Counted from the first letter of the stretch, positions 17,180-26,970 are shown. The stretch: DNA of 64,000 nucleotides from Proteus mirabilis ATCC 29906 (GCF_000160755.1 NZ_GG668576.1:514332-578331), one strand, 5' to 3'. The notes: generated by a model from the letters alone, not told the origin. Translations and numbers: made by a program.

Positions 17180-19783
17180 TTAATATTGGCATGTGGAAGA
17201 AATAAAATAGATACCTTTTTCTTTTGATGACTTCTCATTAATTTGGTAATCAAATATACATTGTTGATCAGCCATTTTTCCCCATTTTGCTTTTAGCCTA
17301 CCAACAGGTGCTAAACCAGAGATAAAAACATTCCCATTATCGCCAACAATACCACTTACGGAACGCTCTTCATCAACAACCATCGCACCGAAAGGTATAA
17401 TAGCGCCATCTTTTTTGCTTAATGTAACCATTGCTCGATAGCCAATATTCGTTTTAAAATTAGCTTCAACCAATGCCCCTTTAGTAGGAACTACATTAAT
17501 AATCGTATTTTCTAATTCAATATTTTCTTCTAATGAATTAACATCTAATGAAACTCGATTATTTTTATATGTTGAAGCAAACGGTAAGACAGCATAACCA
17601 TTATTATCAGTTAATATACCATTTGCATTTTCTACTTTAATATTATTAGCATCATTTGCTTTAATAAGAATATTGGTATCCCCTAAAGGTTGAGTTAAAG
17701 TAATACCTCCTGCATGAGCAACAACACCACCATTTAAACTATAATTAAACTCATGCCAATCATTACTATAATTATATCCGCTACCTATATTAGCATATTT
17801 ACCTTTATAATTAGCATAAACCATTCCTGAATAACCAGAACCATTATGCGTATATCCTTGTTGAATATTATAATTTAAATTATTGTCTTCAAGGAGAGTT
17901 CCTGTTAGTCCCACTTGATTGACCCAAACATTGTCATCGCTTCTATTCATTGAGTAAACAGCATACATACTATTTCTACTTGAATGTAAGTCACTTACAG
18001 TTTGTTGGTTAAATACATCATTAAGAGGAATTGATATATTAAAAGCTACATTTTTATTATCACCACGCATACCCGGTGATTTTAATTTCGATAAACTAAG
18101 ACTATAATTTATCCTATCAATATTAGCATTATAACCCAGTTGCCATAACTGTTCAGTTTCAGTTGTGCGCCAATAGTTTTGGTAAGAGCCTAAAATATAC
18201 AAAGAACTATTATTGGTAATTTGCTGATTTATATTAAGTTGAAACCTCCCTTTTTTAGAATAATTTAAATTATAGTAGTTAGATAAGTTATCCTCATCTC
18301 TTATTATTCCATTATCTGTTACTATTTCACGCCCTGCCATTTTTTTATAACTAACTTCATTTAGGGTATAATAGCCTTGCGTTGAATATCGATACCCCAT
18401 TATTTGAAAGTTAGTGCCTGTGCTATTAATCGATTTAGCATAGAGTAATCGGAATGACTGCCCTTTTTTATGCTCATCGTTTGGCAATATACTATTCGCC
18501 TGTATTACATCTGCTGATATCGCCCCAAAGGTGCCTAGATTACCACCTAAACCAATCGCATAGGCTTGATAATTATTTGAAAATTGGCTTCCTCCATATA
18601 ACGTCATATTATAAGGTAAGCCATATACTAAACTTAATTGACCAAAATTAGGTTTATCTTGATAATCTGCTCCGCTACGAAATTCCCCTCCAATCAATTC
18701 GTATTTTAAGCGTCCTTCACGTTGTAAAATAGGCACATTTGAATAAGGTACAACAAATTGTGTAATTTTACCGTTATTCTCTTTGATTGTGACATCTAAA
18801 TTACCGCTACTTGATGTGGCATAGAGATCTTTTATTTCAAATGCACCTGGAGGTACAGAAATTTGATAAATAACAAAACCATTCTGCTTGACTGTAACAA
18901 TAGCATTGCTATTCGCAATACCCTTTATCGTAGGTGCAAATCCTCTCATGCTATCAGGCAACATATTATCATCAGATTCTAGCTTAATCCCTCTAAAACC
19001 AAGACTATCAAAAATGGTTCCATTAGAAAAAGAGTCACCAAGGGTTAATTCAGCACGTAATGGAATAATAGGTTTTTGTACATATGTTCTTATATTCCTC
19101 CATTTATTTTGCTTACTTTCACCACTGGCATAGTTCCATGAACTTTCATTTCTAAATCGCCATGAACCAAGATTAATACCAGGATTTAAGTTTAAAAAAT
19201 AATTATTATTATCAACGTTATCCTTAAAGTTCTTACTATTTCTTCCTGTGAAATTATAATTTAGTAAAAACGCATTAATCCCATTATCCCATTTTTCAGG
19301 TGGGATAAATCCACGAACATTATTTTTAAACATTATTTGTGGAATACTTAAAAATAATTTTTGTCCTTCAAAATCGAATTTAACACTTGAGTTTTCTATT
19401 TTATCTAAAATATTCTCACAAGCACTATCTTTACTTTCTACCTCTTCTGATTTCTTTTTGCTATTTTCAGTTAAAGTTATTCCAAAATTTGTCAAAGTTT
19501 TATTATCTATACAAGGTAATAAACCTGTATCATCGGATGATGCATCGCTTTCATAAAATATTAAATTTTTTGTTTCAACATATTCATCGTTTACATAAAT
19601 TTCTACTGAATACATTCCTTCAGGTTGGCCTTCACCTTTATCAAATCGAGATAAATCTGCTACTTCATTATCAATATTTGAAATTAAGTTAGGATTAAAA
19701 AAACTATCCGCATACACCACACCAGAAAAGCATGTACCTAAAAAGATATATAAATTAAAACATATAGTTTTAGATTTTAGCAT
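17180..19783 (-). CDS. Outer membrane fimbrial usher (FimD/PapC family)
   Basis: 867 residues, normal usher length. After a signal peptide ending V-V-Y-A-D, the N-terminal periplasmic domain carries the F-N-P-N-L and D-L-S-R-F-D-K-G-E-G-Q-P-E-G pattern. A roughly 500-residue beta barrel follows with G-D-S-F-S-N-G-T-I-F-D-S-L-G-F-R-G at its start, and the C-terminal domain ends with a Cys pair (Q-Q-C-I-F-D and S-S-T-C-Q-Y). It accepts chaperone-subunit complexes and secretes the fibre. AAGG lies upstream of the ATG. It follows the chaperone gene by 33 nt. Confidence 0.96.
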   Translation of the reverse strand: MLKSKTICFNLYIFLGTCFSGVVYADSFFNPNLISNIDNEVADLSRFDKGEGQPEGMYSVEIYVNDEYVETKNLIFYESDASSDDTGLLPCIDNKTLTNFGITLTENSKKKSEEVESKDSACENILDKIENSSVKFDFEGQKLFLSIPQIMFKNNVRGFIPPEKWDNGINAFLLNYNFTGRNSKNFKDNVDNNNYFLNLNPGINLGSWRFRNESSWNYASGESKQNKWRNIRTYVQKPIIPLRAELTLGDSFSNGTIFDSLGFRGIKLESDDNMLPDSMRGFAPTIKGIANSNAIVTVKQNGFVIYQISVPPGAFEIKDLYATSSSGNLDVTIKENNGKITQFVVPYSNVPILQREGRLKYELIGGEFRSGADYQDKPNFGQLSLVYGLPYNMTLYGGSQFSNNYQAYAIGLGGNLGTFGAISADVIQANSILPNDEHKKGQSFRLLYAKSINSTGTNFQIMGYRYSTQGYYTLNEVSYKKMAGREIVTDNGIIRDEDNLSNYYNLNYSKKGRFQLNINQQITNNSSLYILGSYQNYWRTTETEQLWQLGYNANIDRINYSLSLSKLKSPGMRGDNKNVAFNISIPLNDVFNQQTVSDLHSSRNSMYAVYSMNRSDDNVWVNQVGLTGTLLEDNNLNYNIQQGYTHNGSGYSGMVYANYKGKYANIGSGYNYSNDWHEFNYSLNGGVVAHAGGITLTQPLGDTNILIKANDANNIKVENANGILTDNNGYAVLPFASTYKNNRVSLDVNSLEENIELENTIINVVPTKGALVEANFKTNIGYRAMVTLSKKDGAIIPFGAMVVDEERSVSGIVGDNGNVFISGLAPVGRLKAKWGKMADQQCIFDYQINEKSSKEKGIYFISSTCQY

Positions 19784-19816
19784 AATAAAGCCTTATCATT
19801 AATGAATGTTATAGCA

Positions 19817-20509
19817 TTACTTACCAATCTGTTTCGTTACTTTGGGTGTACTAGCACCATAATCATTAATAGTTTGATAAGATATTTGACTATAGTTAGG
19901 CTTGCTGACTTTAATCATTACTGTTCCCATAGGAGGAACCATAATACTATTTAGCTGTTCATTATCAGCTTCTAAATTAATTAATGTCGCATAATAAGGT
20001 GAAGGATTATTTACTATTATGTTTCCTTGTGATTTTTTAAACTCAAGACTATTAGGTACATCCTCTATGTTAAAATTTAATCCTTGAGGTCTAATAAAAA
20101 TTTTTATTCTAGATAATACTGCTAGCTGTAATATATTTTTATCTTTTATTTCTTCTCGCTCAATTTCAGGGATTGCTTTTGTATTTAACCAGAACAAACT
20201 TTCTCTATCATTTGGTAATGCCTTACCAGCATAAATTATTCTTAGCTTGTTTTCACTTTCTGGTTTGCTGACAAACAGTGGTGGTGTAACAATAAATTCA
20301 TTACTTTTTTGATCTTGGCTATCATCAATCCATGATTGCACTAAAAAGCGTAATCTTTTATCTGTATTATTAAGAGTAATTGACGTCTGTTTTGCATCCA
20401 TAGGATAGACTATGCGTGTTGCAGCTAATGCAACACCTCCCGCATATGATAGCGATGAAAAACTGAAGAGAAAAAATAACGCAATAAAGTGTTTAGATAT
20501 TAAATGCAT
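19817..20509 (-). CDS. Periplasmic fimbrial chaperone (FimC/PapD family)
   Basis: 230 residues with a signal peptide ending S-L-S-Y-A. The two Ig-like domains show the anchor Arg in A-A-T-R-I-V-Y-P and the conserved segment P-P-L-F-V-S-K-P-E-S-E-N-K-L-R-I, with the anchor Lys. This is a short F1-G1 loop type, fitting rigid fimbriae. It binds subunits by donor-strand complementation and delivers them to the usher. It sits between the minor subunit and usher genes, 24 nt from the former. Confidence 0.95.
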   Translation of the reverse strand: MHLISKHFIALFFLFSFSSLSYAGGVALAATRIVYPMDAKQTSITLNNTDKRLRFLVQSWIDDSQDQKSNEFIVTPPLFVSKPESENKLRIIYAGKALPNDRESLFWLNTKAIPEIEREEIKDKNILQLAVLSRIKIFIRPQGLNFNIEDVPNSLEFKKSQGNIIVNNPSPYYATLINLEADNEQLNSIMVPPMGTVMIKVSKPNYSQISYQTINDYGASTPKVTKQIGK

Positions 20510-20533
20510 ATTAACCTCAAATGATAGGTTTAT

Positions 20534-21076
20534 TTATTGATAATTGAAAACAAACCAAACTACGCTGTCAGCTTTTCCACCGATAACGTTTTCTTTCGTT
20601 GCCAGATAACTTGCTTTAAATTTTAGTTTTAATTCATTCTCTTCAATAAATTTATACTTATTGAATTTATTAGGAATAATTATTTCACCTTCATCATTAA
20701 ATAATGCAACACCTAATCCTGAAGCTGAATTTTGTTGATCGGTGATGCTAAATAATCGTTTATCATTATTGTTTACATCACCTATAATAATTATACTGAC
20801 TTTATCCGTAATACTTTTATTACATCCCATTAATTTAATAAAAAATGGGATTTTTATAGAGTGACTTCCTACTCCATGAAATTGGTTACTACTAATAACA
20901 CCAAGATCAACAATTTGATATTCACTTTCAGAAGATACTGTACAAGCAGGCTCTACAATTCCCCCTTTAAAAGTCACAATACCATCGTCTAAAGAAATAT
21001 TTTCCCTGTCATTAGAATAGGCTGTAAATGAAAGAGTAAAAAATAGGACAATAGAATATATTAAACTATATTTCAT
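20534..21076 (-). CDS. Minor fimbrial subunit
   Basis: 180 residues with an N-terminal signal (ending T-A-Y-S) and one pilin domain. The cysteine pair is in E-P-A-C-T-V-S and L-M-G-C-N-K-S, and the C-terminus ends V-W-F-V-F-N-Y-Q. It resembles the major subunit in layout but is diverged in sequence, suggesting an adaptor role. It follows the major subunit gene by 61 nt, where no strong hairpin is evident. Confidence 0.85.
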   Translation of the reverse strand: MKYSLIYSIVLFFTLSFTAYSNDRENISLDDGIVTFKGGIVEPACTVSSESEYQIVDLGVISSNQFHGVGSHSIKIPFFIKLMGCNKSITDKVSIIIIGDVNNNDKRLFSITDQQNSASGLGVALFNDEGEIIIPNKFNKYKFIEENELKLKFKASYLATKENVIGGKADSVVWFVFNYQ

Positions 21077-21137
21077 ATTTCCCTCGATATAAAAGTATGA
21101 CCTTTATCAGGTCATACTTTAAATTAATCCAATTTAT

Positions 21138-21698
21138 TTATTCATATTGCATTTTGAAAGTTACATCAGCATCAGCATGACCAGGGGTAACGGTATCTAA
21201 TGTAGATTTATAACGTGCAACAAAGTTAAGTGTATTTGATCCATCAATTAACTGTTTTGCTGTAGAAAAAACAGAGCCGTCTGGTGGTAACACTTTTCCT
21301 GTATGGTCTGTAATTTCAATACCAACGCCCGTCGCAGCACCCGCACCACCTGTTGTAATATTGCTTACAGCTAATACTGTTTTATCATTTGAATCACTTA
21401 CACCTGAAAATGAAACTGAGGCATTTTGTGCGACAGTCGTATCACAAGCTTCTAAATTGATATAAAAATCAGTATTACCAACTGTTTTCCCTACACTATC
21501 AAATTGTGCGGTACGATATTGTCCAATATTAACAGTTTGATCTATTGATTTTGTACTAACAACACATGCAGCATTAACAATTTCTCCAGTAAAATTAATT
21601 TTACCACCATTAACAATAGTCGCTGCAGAAGCAACACCGCTCAGTGATAAAACAGATACTGTAAATAGAGCTTTAACTAACATCTTTTTTTTAAGCAT
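21138..21698 (-). CDS. Major fimbrial subunit
   Basis: 186 residues. A signal peptide ending G-V-A-S-A-A leads to a pilin domain with the donor-strand segment G-G-K-I-N-F-T-G-E-I-V, two cysteines (N-A-A-C-V-V and L-E-A-C-D-T) and the C-terminal M-Q-Y-E. It is rich in Ala, Thr, Gly and Ser, as expected for the polymerised shaft. It is called major because it is the first structural gene and has the typical composition. About 249 nt separate it from the HTH gene upstream, leaving room for its own promoter. Confidence 0.88.
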   Translation of the reverse strand: MLKKKMLVKALFTVSVLSLSGVASAATIVNGGKINFTGEIVNAACVVSTKSIDQTVNIGQYRTAQFDSVGKTVGNTDFYINLEACDTTVAQNASVSFSGVSDSNDKTVLAVSNITTGGAGAATGVGIEITDHTGKVLPPDGSVFSTAKQLIDGSNTLNFVARYKSTLDTVTPGHADADVTFKMQYE

Positions 21699-21947
21699 TG
21701 ACTTTTCCTTTTACATTACAGGTAAATATACACAACAACTTCACTTATAAATTAAAATAGTAAATCTATATTAGATAACAATATTTGAATCCATATACTA
21801 ATTATATGATAAAGTGTTAACTGCCTTAATAAGGGTAATTTAATAAACATTAAATAAATAGGATTTTAATTTTAAATAAAATCCCTATTAATTAATTCAT
21901 TGATATACTTAATATACTTGCCACCAATAATATTACTTATCTTACAT
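21699..21947. other. Control region upstream of the major fimbrial subunit
   Basis: AT-rich, about 250 nt. It should hold the promoter or leader of the structural genes. I see no pair of long inverted repeats that would mark a phase-variable invertible promoter. Confidence 0.4.
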
Positions 21948-22283
21948 TTAAATAATATTCTCAAAGAATGGAATATTATTATCAGAATCATATTTTATTT
22001 TATATTTTAATGTGATAACTCTTTTGGAAACCTTTTCAAAGAAATCACTTATTGAAATATCAAATATATTTAGTATGTGAAAAAGTATATCAATAGGTAT
22101 TTTATTTATTCCTCGTTCATAACGAGAAATTTGTTGTTGAGAGATATTCAATAATTTTCCTAACTCAGCCCCCGTCATAGAATTACGTTGCCTTAAAAGA
22201 AAAAGTTCATATCCAATCGAATGACAAAATATTTTTCTTTCTGAAATATATTCAAAATTCAATGAGAAATTATTTATTTCCAA
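21948..22283 (-). CDS. Small XRE-type HTH regulator, MrpJ-like
   Basis: 111 residues with one central helix-turn-helix: G-A-E-L-G-K-L-L-N-I-S-Q-Q-Q-I-S-R-Y-E-R-G. The S-Q-Q-Q-x-S-R-Y-E-R-G recognition helix is characteristic of MrpJ and its fimbria-linked paralogues in Proteus, which repress flagellar genes when fimbriae are made. Here it lies ahead of the structural genes, whereas mrpJ is the last gene of mrp. Same strand as the operon. Whether it is cotranscribed with the subunits, or has its own promoter, is not clear. Function inferred from family and context. Confidence 0.82.
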   Translation of the reverse strand: MEINNFSLNFEYISERKIFCHSIGYELFLLRQRNSMTGAELGKLLNISQQQISRYERGINKIPIDILFHILNIFDISISDFFEKVSKRVITLKYKIKYDSDNNIPFFENII

Positions 22284-23024
22284 AATTCACTTCCTCAACT
22301 GTATTTGCATTTAATTTACTTTATGAGATTAATAAAATCAATTATTCAAAAATTTCTAACGAATTAAAAACCTCATAATAAAACACTAAATAAGAGTAGG
22401 TAAATATACTCATTTTATTTGTATCAGGGAGTTAATTGATTATCTGATTTGAATAGTCGTTTTAAGGCAGTGATTAATTCTAAAATTACGAGAAAATAGA
22501 CACAAATAAGACATAATAATCTATTAATGAAAACATATTAAATTTTTATTAATTTTTAATAGAAATATTTTTTATTGTTTTTGCTTACTGTAAAACTAAA
22601 ACAGATAGGGTTAGTACAAAACTTATACTTCTTTGTTTCAAATGTTATTTTAACAAAGTTACAATAATAAATTTTATTAATGATTATACCTTTATATCTC
22701 ATCCTAAAAATTTTTACTTGATATAAATTAATATTTATTTATTTTTTTTGGTACTGATATTTGTAATTAGATAAGTTTTTTTAACCATTATTTTATCTTA
22801 TTAAAAAATAATATTTTTATAACTATAAAAACTTTTGATATTAAAATTACAAACCGATAAAAACAACATAACTTATTGATAACAAATGATTATCATCATT
22901 ATCAACACTTTTCATATTTAAAAAAATGATAATATCAAATAGAAAATAATTTTTTAGAAAAAATCTATTACAAATAAGTTTATTTGAATATTAAATTTTT
23001 GAGCCATATGCTTTATATATAAAG
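22284..23024. other. Long AT-rich non-coding region upstream of the fimbrial operon
   Basis: About 740 nt without a credible gene, extremely AT-rich and a plausible H-NS target. Its one clear motif is the Fur-like site at 22884-22905. No recombinase gene or long inverted repeat was seen. Confidence 0.5.
22884..22905. promoter_or_regulatory. Fur-box-like sequence
   Basis: On the minus strand, TGATAATGATGATAATCATTT. It contains TGATAATGATGATAA, which matches the 7-1-7 Fur consensus TGATAATNATTATCA at 13 of 15 positions. An overlapping second copy (TGATAATCATT) is also present. The nearest downstream gene on the minus strand is the HTH regulator about 600 nt away, and none lies nearby on the plus strand, so the target is unclear. 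Confidence 0.5.
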
Positions 23025-23056
23025 AAAAAGGGCCTGAATAAATTCAGGCCCTTTTT
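23025..23056. terminator. Bidirectional terminator after oppF
   Basis: A perfect 15-bp stem, AAAAAGGGCCTGAAT (23025-23039) with ATTCAGGCCCTTTTT (23042-23056). A/T-tracts on both sides make it work in either direction. It ends the opp operon (minus strand). Confidence 0.92.
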
Positions 23057-23081
23057 CCTATTAATATAATTTTATTATTTA

Positions 23082-24089
23082 TTAAAGCGGATCGACTTTT
23101 AAACAAGATACCGCATGGCGGAAACTTCCCTCTAATAAGGGGCGCGTTTTAGCACATTCTTCATCAGCCATCGGACAACGTGTACGGAAAATACAGCCTG
23201 ATGGTGGATTAATTGGTGAAGGAAGCTCTCCTTCTAACAAATCAATATGCTTGTTACGCTCTTTATCCGGATCAGGAATAGGCACCGCTGACATCAATGC
23301 TTTGGTATAAGGGTGTAATGGGTGATGATAAACTTCATCATAAGTCCCCAATTCCACCGCATGACCTAAATACATCACTAAGACACGATCTGAGATGTGT
23401 TTCACTACCGCAAGATCATGCGCAATAAAGATGAGCGATAATCCCATCTCTTTTTGGATATCTTTCAGTAGATTGACTACCTGAGCTTGAATAGAAACAT
23501 CCAGAGCCGATACAGGTTCGTCACAGATAACCAGTTTTGGCTCTAAGATCAGTGCGCGAGCAATACCAATCCGTTGACACTGTCCACCAGAAAACTCATG
23601 AGGATAGCGATTAATTAAGTTTGGTAATAACCCCACTCGCATCATCATCGCTTTGACTTTTTCAACCACTTCAGCCTGTTTCATTTTCGGATGATAGGTT
23701 TTTAGTGGTTCAGCAATAATATCGCCAATCGTCATTCTTGGGTTTAAGGAGGCAAGTGGATCTTGGAATATCATCTGAATATCTTGACGAACATCGCGCC
23801 ACTGTTTATTGCCCATGCCTAATAAGTCATTGCCTAACCAAGTGACTGTACCACCCGATGCTTTAACTAAGCCGATAATGGCACGCGCAAAAGTTGATTT
23901 GCCACAACCTGATTCCCCTACTACACCTAAGGTTTCACCTTCGTATAAACGTAAGGTAACACCATCAACGGCTTTGAGGCTTTTTTTAGGTTGCCAGAAC
24001 CACTGCTTATTATCTTGTACATCGAAATAAACTTTTAGATCGTTGACTTCGAGGATCACTTTTCTATCTTGTAAGGTGGCTTGGCTCAT
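23082..24089 (-). CDS. oppF: Oligopeptide ABC importer, ATPase OppF
   Basis: 335 residues. Walker A is G-E-S-G-C-G-K-S, the signature is F-S-G-G-Q-C-Q-R, and Walker B is L-V-I-C-D-E-P-V-S-A-L-D. The C-terminal oligopeptide-transporter domain has the Cys-containing P-P-S-G-C-I-F-R-T-R-C-P segment. It pairs with OppD to power peptide uptake at the cytoplasmic face. The start overlaps the oppD stop by 4 nt, so translation is coupled. It is the last gene of the operon. Confidence 0.96.
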   Translation of the reverse strand: MSQATLQDRKVILEVNDLKVYFDVQDNKQWFWQPKKSLKAVDGVTLRLYEGETLGVVGESGCGKSTFARAIIGLVKASGGTVTWLGNDLLGMGNKQWRDVRQDIQMIFQDPLASLNPRMTIGDIIAEPLKTYHPKMKQAEVVEKVKAMMMRVGLLPNLINRYPHEFSGGQCQRIGIARALILEPKLVICDEPVSALDVSIQAQVVNLLKDIQKEMGLSLIFIAHDLAVVKHISDRVLVMYLGHAVELGTYDEVYHHPLHPYTKALMSAVPIPDPDKERNKHIDLLEGELPSPINPPSGCIFRTRCPMADEECAKTRPLLEGSFRHAVSCLKVDPL

Positions 24090-25075
24090 ACTAACTCCTC
24101 CGCCGCTTTAAAACAGGCTCGTAATCTTCCCTGAGCAAATTGTGTTAATTGAGGTTCACTATTCAAACACTGCTCTGTTGCATATTGGCAACGAGGCTGG
24201 AATGGGCAACCTTTAGGTAAACGCAATAAGTTAGGAGGATTACCCGGAATGGTCGCCAAACGTTCATCTTCACCATCTAAACGAGGTACTGCTTGCAGCA
24301 ACCCAATAGAATATGGGTGTGATGGTTGGTAGAAAATATCTCGCGCATTACCATATTCCATGGTTCGCCCAGCATACATTACCAGTACTTTGTCGCAAAT
24401 ACCCGCAACCACCCCGAGGTCATGGGTGATCATGATAATGGCAGTATTAAGCTCTTTTTTTAGCTCGTTTAGCAGTGTCATGATTTGTGCCTGAACAGTC
24501 ACATCCAGTGCCGTTGTTGGCTCATCAGCAATTAATAGTTTTGGCTTACATAATAGTGCCATCGCTATCATTACCCGTTGGCGCATCCCACCAGAGAACT
24601 CATGGGGATACATGCCCATACGTTTATGGGCTTCGGGCATTTTTACTGCATCAAGCATGCGAACAGATTCCGCATATGCATCATTTTTACTCATACCCTT
24701 ATGAAGCATAAGCACTTCTATTAACTGAGTGCCGACTTTCATATAGGGGTTAAGTGAGGTCATCGGATCTTGAAATATCATGGATATTTCTTCAGCACGC
24801 ATTTTGTTTAATTGACTTTGGCGTAAGTTTAAAATTTCACGACCATTAAAATGCGCACTTCCAGCAGTACGACCGTTTTTAGCTAATAATCCCATTAAGG
24901 CGAACGCAGTTTGCGATTTCCCAGAGCCAGATTCACCGACAATTCCTAAGGTTTCCCCTGCAGATAGCTCAAAGTTGAGCTTATTTACTGCAGTTACATC
25001 CCCATCTGGAGTACCAAAGGTGACACAGAGATCTTTTACACTTAACAATGGCTTATTTGTTGAATTTGTCATCAT
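24086..25075 (-). CDS. oppD: Oligopeptide ABC importer, ATPase OppD
   Basis: 329 residues. Walker A is G-E-S-G-S-G-K-S, the signature is F-S-G-G-M-R-Q-R, and Walker B is L-L-I-A-D-E-P-T-T-A-L-D. The C-terminal cysteine pattern G-C-P-F-Q-P-R-C-Q-Y is that of the Opp/Dpp ATPases. It partners OppF. It lies 7 nt after oppC. Confidence 0.96.
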   Translation of the reverse strand: MMTNSTNKPLLSVKDLCVTFGTPDGDVTAVNKLNFELSAGETLGIVGESGSGKSQTAFALMGLLAKNGRTAGSAHFNGREILNLRQSQLNKMRAEEISMIFQDPMTSLNPYMKVGTQLIEVLMLHKGMSKNDAYAESVRMLDAVKMPEAHKRMGMYPHEFSGGMRQRVMIAMALLCKPKLLIADEPTTALDVTVQAQIMTLLNELKKELNTAIIMITHDLGVVAGICDKVLVMYAGRTMEYGNARDIFYQPSHPYSIGLLQAVPRLDGEDERLATIPGNPPNLLRLPKGCPFQPRCQYATEQCLNSEPQLTQFAQGRLRACFKAAEELV

Positions 25076-25082
25076 GTTCTCC

Positions 25083-25991
25083 TTAACGATCTTTCGGATC
25101 TAACGCGTCACGTAAACCATCACCGATAAAGTTAAAGCAAAACAAGGTGACAACTAAAAATGCAGCAGGGAAAAGTAATAACCAAGGAGAAACTTCCATT
25201 GAATTTGCACCATCACTCAGTAGTGCTCCCCAACTACTTAATGGCTCTTGTGTCCCTAATCCTAAGAAACTTAAAAATGATTCAAATAAGATCATGCTAG
25301 GAACCAGTAATGAAGCGTATACCACAACAACACCTAATACATTCGGCACTATGTGTTTAAGGACGATATTACGTGATGACACACCACAGACTAACGCCGC
25401 TTCAATAAACTCTTTACGTTTTAAACTAAGTGTTTGTCCCCGTACGATACGAGCCATATCGAGCCAAGATACCATGCCGATGGCAACAAAGATCAGTAAG
25501 ATATTTTGCCCAAAAAAGGTCACCAGTAAGATAACAAAGAACATAAATGGGAAGGAGTTTAATATCTCCAGTAAACGCATCATCACTGAGTCAACGCGCC
25601 CACCGATATAACCTGCCATCGCGCCATAGAGGGTGCCAACAATCACCGCGACAAATGCCGCTGCAATACCTACCATCAGTGAAATACGTCCACCAATTGC
25701 TACACGAACTAATAAGTCACGTCCTGATGAGTCAGTGCCAAAATAGTGCGCTGAGGCAAAATCAGGTGGCATTGACATCATTTCCCAATCCGTATCGTCA
25801 TAAACAAAAGGCGATAACATGGGGGCGAAAATGACAAAAAGTAAAATACAAAATAGTAGTACTAGGCTGGTGATCGCCGCTTTATTGTGCATAAAACGAC
25901 GACGGGCATCTTGCCATAAACTACGACCTTCAACATCTAGCTGCTCCGAGAAATTCCCCAGAGCTTCGCTATTTTCTTTCATCGATAACAT
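25083..25991 (-). CDS. oppC: Oligopeptide ABC importer, permease OppC
   Basis: 302 residues with about six membrane helices and a long cytoplasmic N-terminal extension typical of OppC. The EAA loop that contacts the ATPase is visible at E-A-A-L-V-C-G-V-S-S-R-N-I-V-L-K-H-I. It forms the pore with OppB. Same operon, 18 nt after oppB. Confidence 0.95.
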   Translation of the reverse strand: MLSMKENSEALGNFSEQLDVEGRSLWQDARRRFMHNKAAITSLVLLFCILLFVIFAPMLSPFVYDDTDWEMMSMPPDFASAHYFGTDSSGRDLLVRVAIGGRISLMVGIAAAFVAVIVGTLYGAMAGYIGGRVDSVMMRLLEILNSFPFMFFVILLVTFFGQNILLIFVAIGMVSWLDMARIVRGQTLSLKRKEFIEAALVCGVSSRNIVLKHIVPNVLGVVVVYASLLVPSMILFESFLSFLGLGTQEPLSSWGALLSDGANSMEVSPWLLLFPAAFLVVTLFCFNFIGDGLRDALDPKDR

Positions 25992-26009
25992 AACGTGCTC
26001 CAGTCTCTA

Positions 26010-26930
26010 TTAATAACGAATTTTCGGATCGATTACGGCGTATAAAATATCAACTATGGCATTAAATAAAATGGTTAAACCACCCACAATAATGGTTAAA
26101 CTCAATACCAATGAGTAGTCTCGATTTAATGCACCATTAACGAAAAGCTGACCAATACCCGGTAATCCAAAAATGGTTTCAATGACCATAGAGCCTGTAA
26201 TAATCCCCACAAATGCCGGCCCCATATAAGAGATCACTGGCAGTAATGCTGGTTTTAACGCATGACGTAGCACTATGCGTTTCATTGGCAAGCCTTTGGC
26301 TTTGGCCGTTCTGATAAAGTTTGAGTGTAAAACTTCAATCATAGAACTACGTGTGATACGCGAAATACTTGCAATGTAGGAGAGCGATAATGCAACCATC
26401 GGCAGTAACATGTACTGGATTTGCCCACCATTCCAACCTCCCGCCGGTAACCAACGTAAGGTAATCGCAAAGATAAGCACTAATAGTGGCGCCACCACAA
26501 AGCTCGGTATCACAACCCCCGTCATGGCAAATGTCATGACGGTATAATCCCATTTGGTATTTTGATTCAGTGCGGCTATCACGCCTGCCCCCACACCAAA
26601 AATAACCGCTAATACAAAGGCCGATAGCCCTAATTTTGCAGAAACAGGGAATGCTTTACCGACTAAAGTGTTAACACTGTAGTCTTTATATTTAAAAGAA
26701 GGCCCCAAATCCCCTTTCGATAATTGAATTAAATAATCGAAGTATTGTTTGTAAATGGGATCGTTTAAATGATATTTCGCTTCGATGTTGGCCATAACTT
26801 CAGGGGGTAATTTCCTTTCCCCAGTAAAAGGGCTACCCGGCGCTAAGCGCATCATAAAGAACGAAATCGTTATTAGAATAAAAAGTGTCGGGATCGCTTC
26901 CAAAAAGCGACGAAAAATAAATTTGAGCAT
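26010..26930 (-). CDS. oppB: Oligopeptide ABC importer, permease OppB
   Basis: 306 residues with about six membrane helices. The EAA loop is at R-T-A-K-A-K-G-L-P-M-K-R-I-V-L-R-H-A. The N-terminus (M-L-K-F-I-F-R-R-F-L-E-A-I-P-T) matches OppB. It is separated from oppA by a 78-nt gap that carries a terminator-like hairpin. Confidence 0.95.
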   Translation of the reverse strand: MLKFIFRRFLEAIPTLFILITISFFMMRLAPGSPFTGERKLPPEVMANIEAKYHLNDPIYKQYFDYLIQLSKGDLGPSFKYKDYSVNTLVGKAFPVSAKLGLSAFVLAVIFGVGAGVIAALNQNTKWDYTVMTFAMTGVVIPSFVVAPLLVLIFAITLRWLPAGGWNGGQIQYMLLPMVALSLSYIASISRITRSSMIEVLHSNFIRTAKAKGLPMKRIVLRHALKPALLPVISYMGPAFVGIITGSMVIETIFGLPGIGQLFVNGALNRDYSLVLSLTIIVGGLTILFNAIVDILYAVIDPKIRY

Positions 26931-26970
26931 TGCCCGTTCCTATAACACAAACCTATTCAGGCGTGGTGAT

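Noticed and set aside
19387-19692. 101-codon Leu/His-rich frame opposite the usher gene
   Set aside because: Its composition follows from AT-rich antisense sequence; the usher reading frame is complete.
21699-23024. Possible phase-variable invertible promoter ahead of the fimbrial genes
   Set aside because: No matching long inverted repeats and no recombinase gene were found nearby.
25147-25611. 154-codon open frame opposite oppC
   Set aside because: Antisense shadow of an intact permease gene with low-complexity Thr/Asn/Lys content and no ribosome site.
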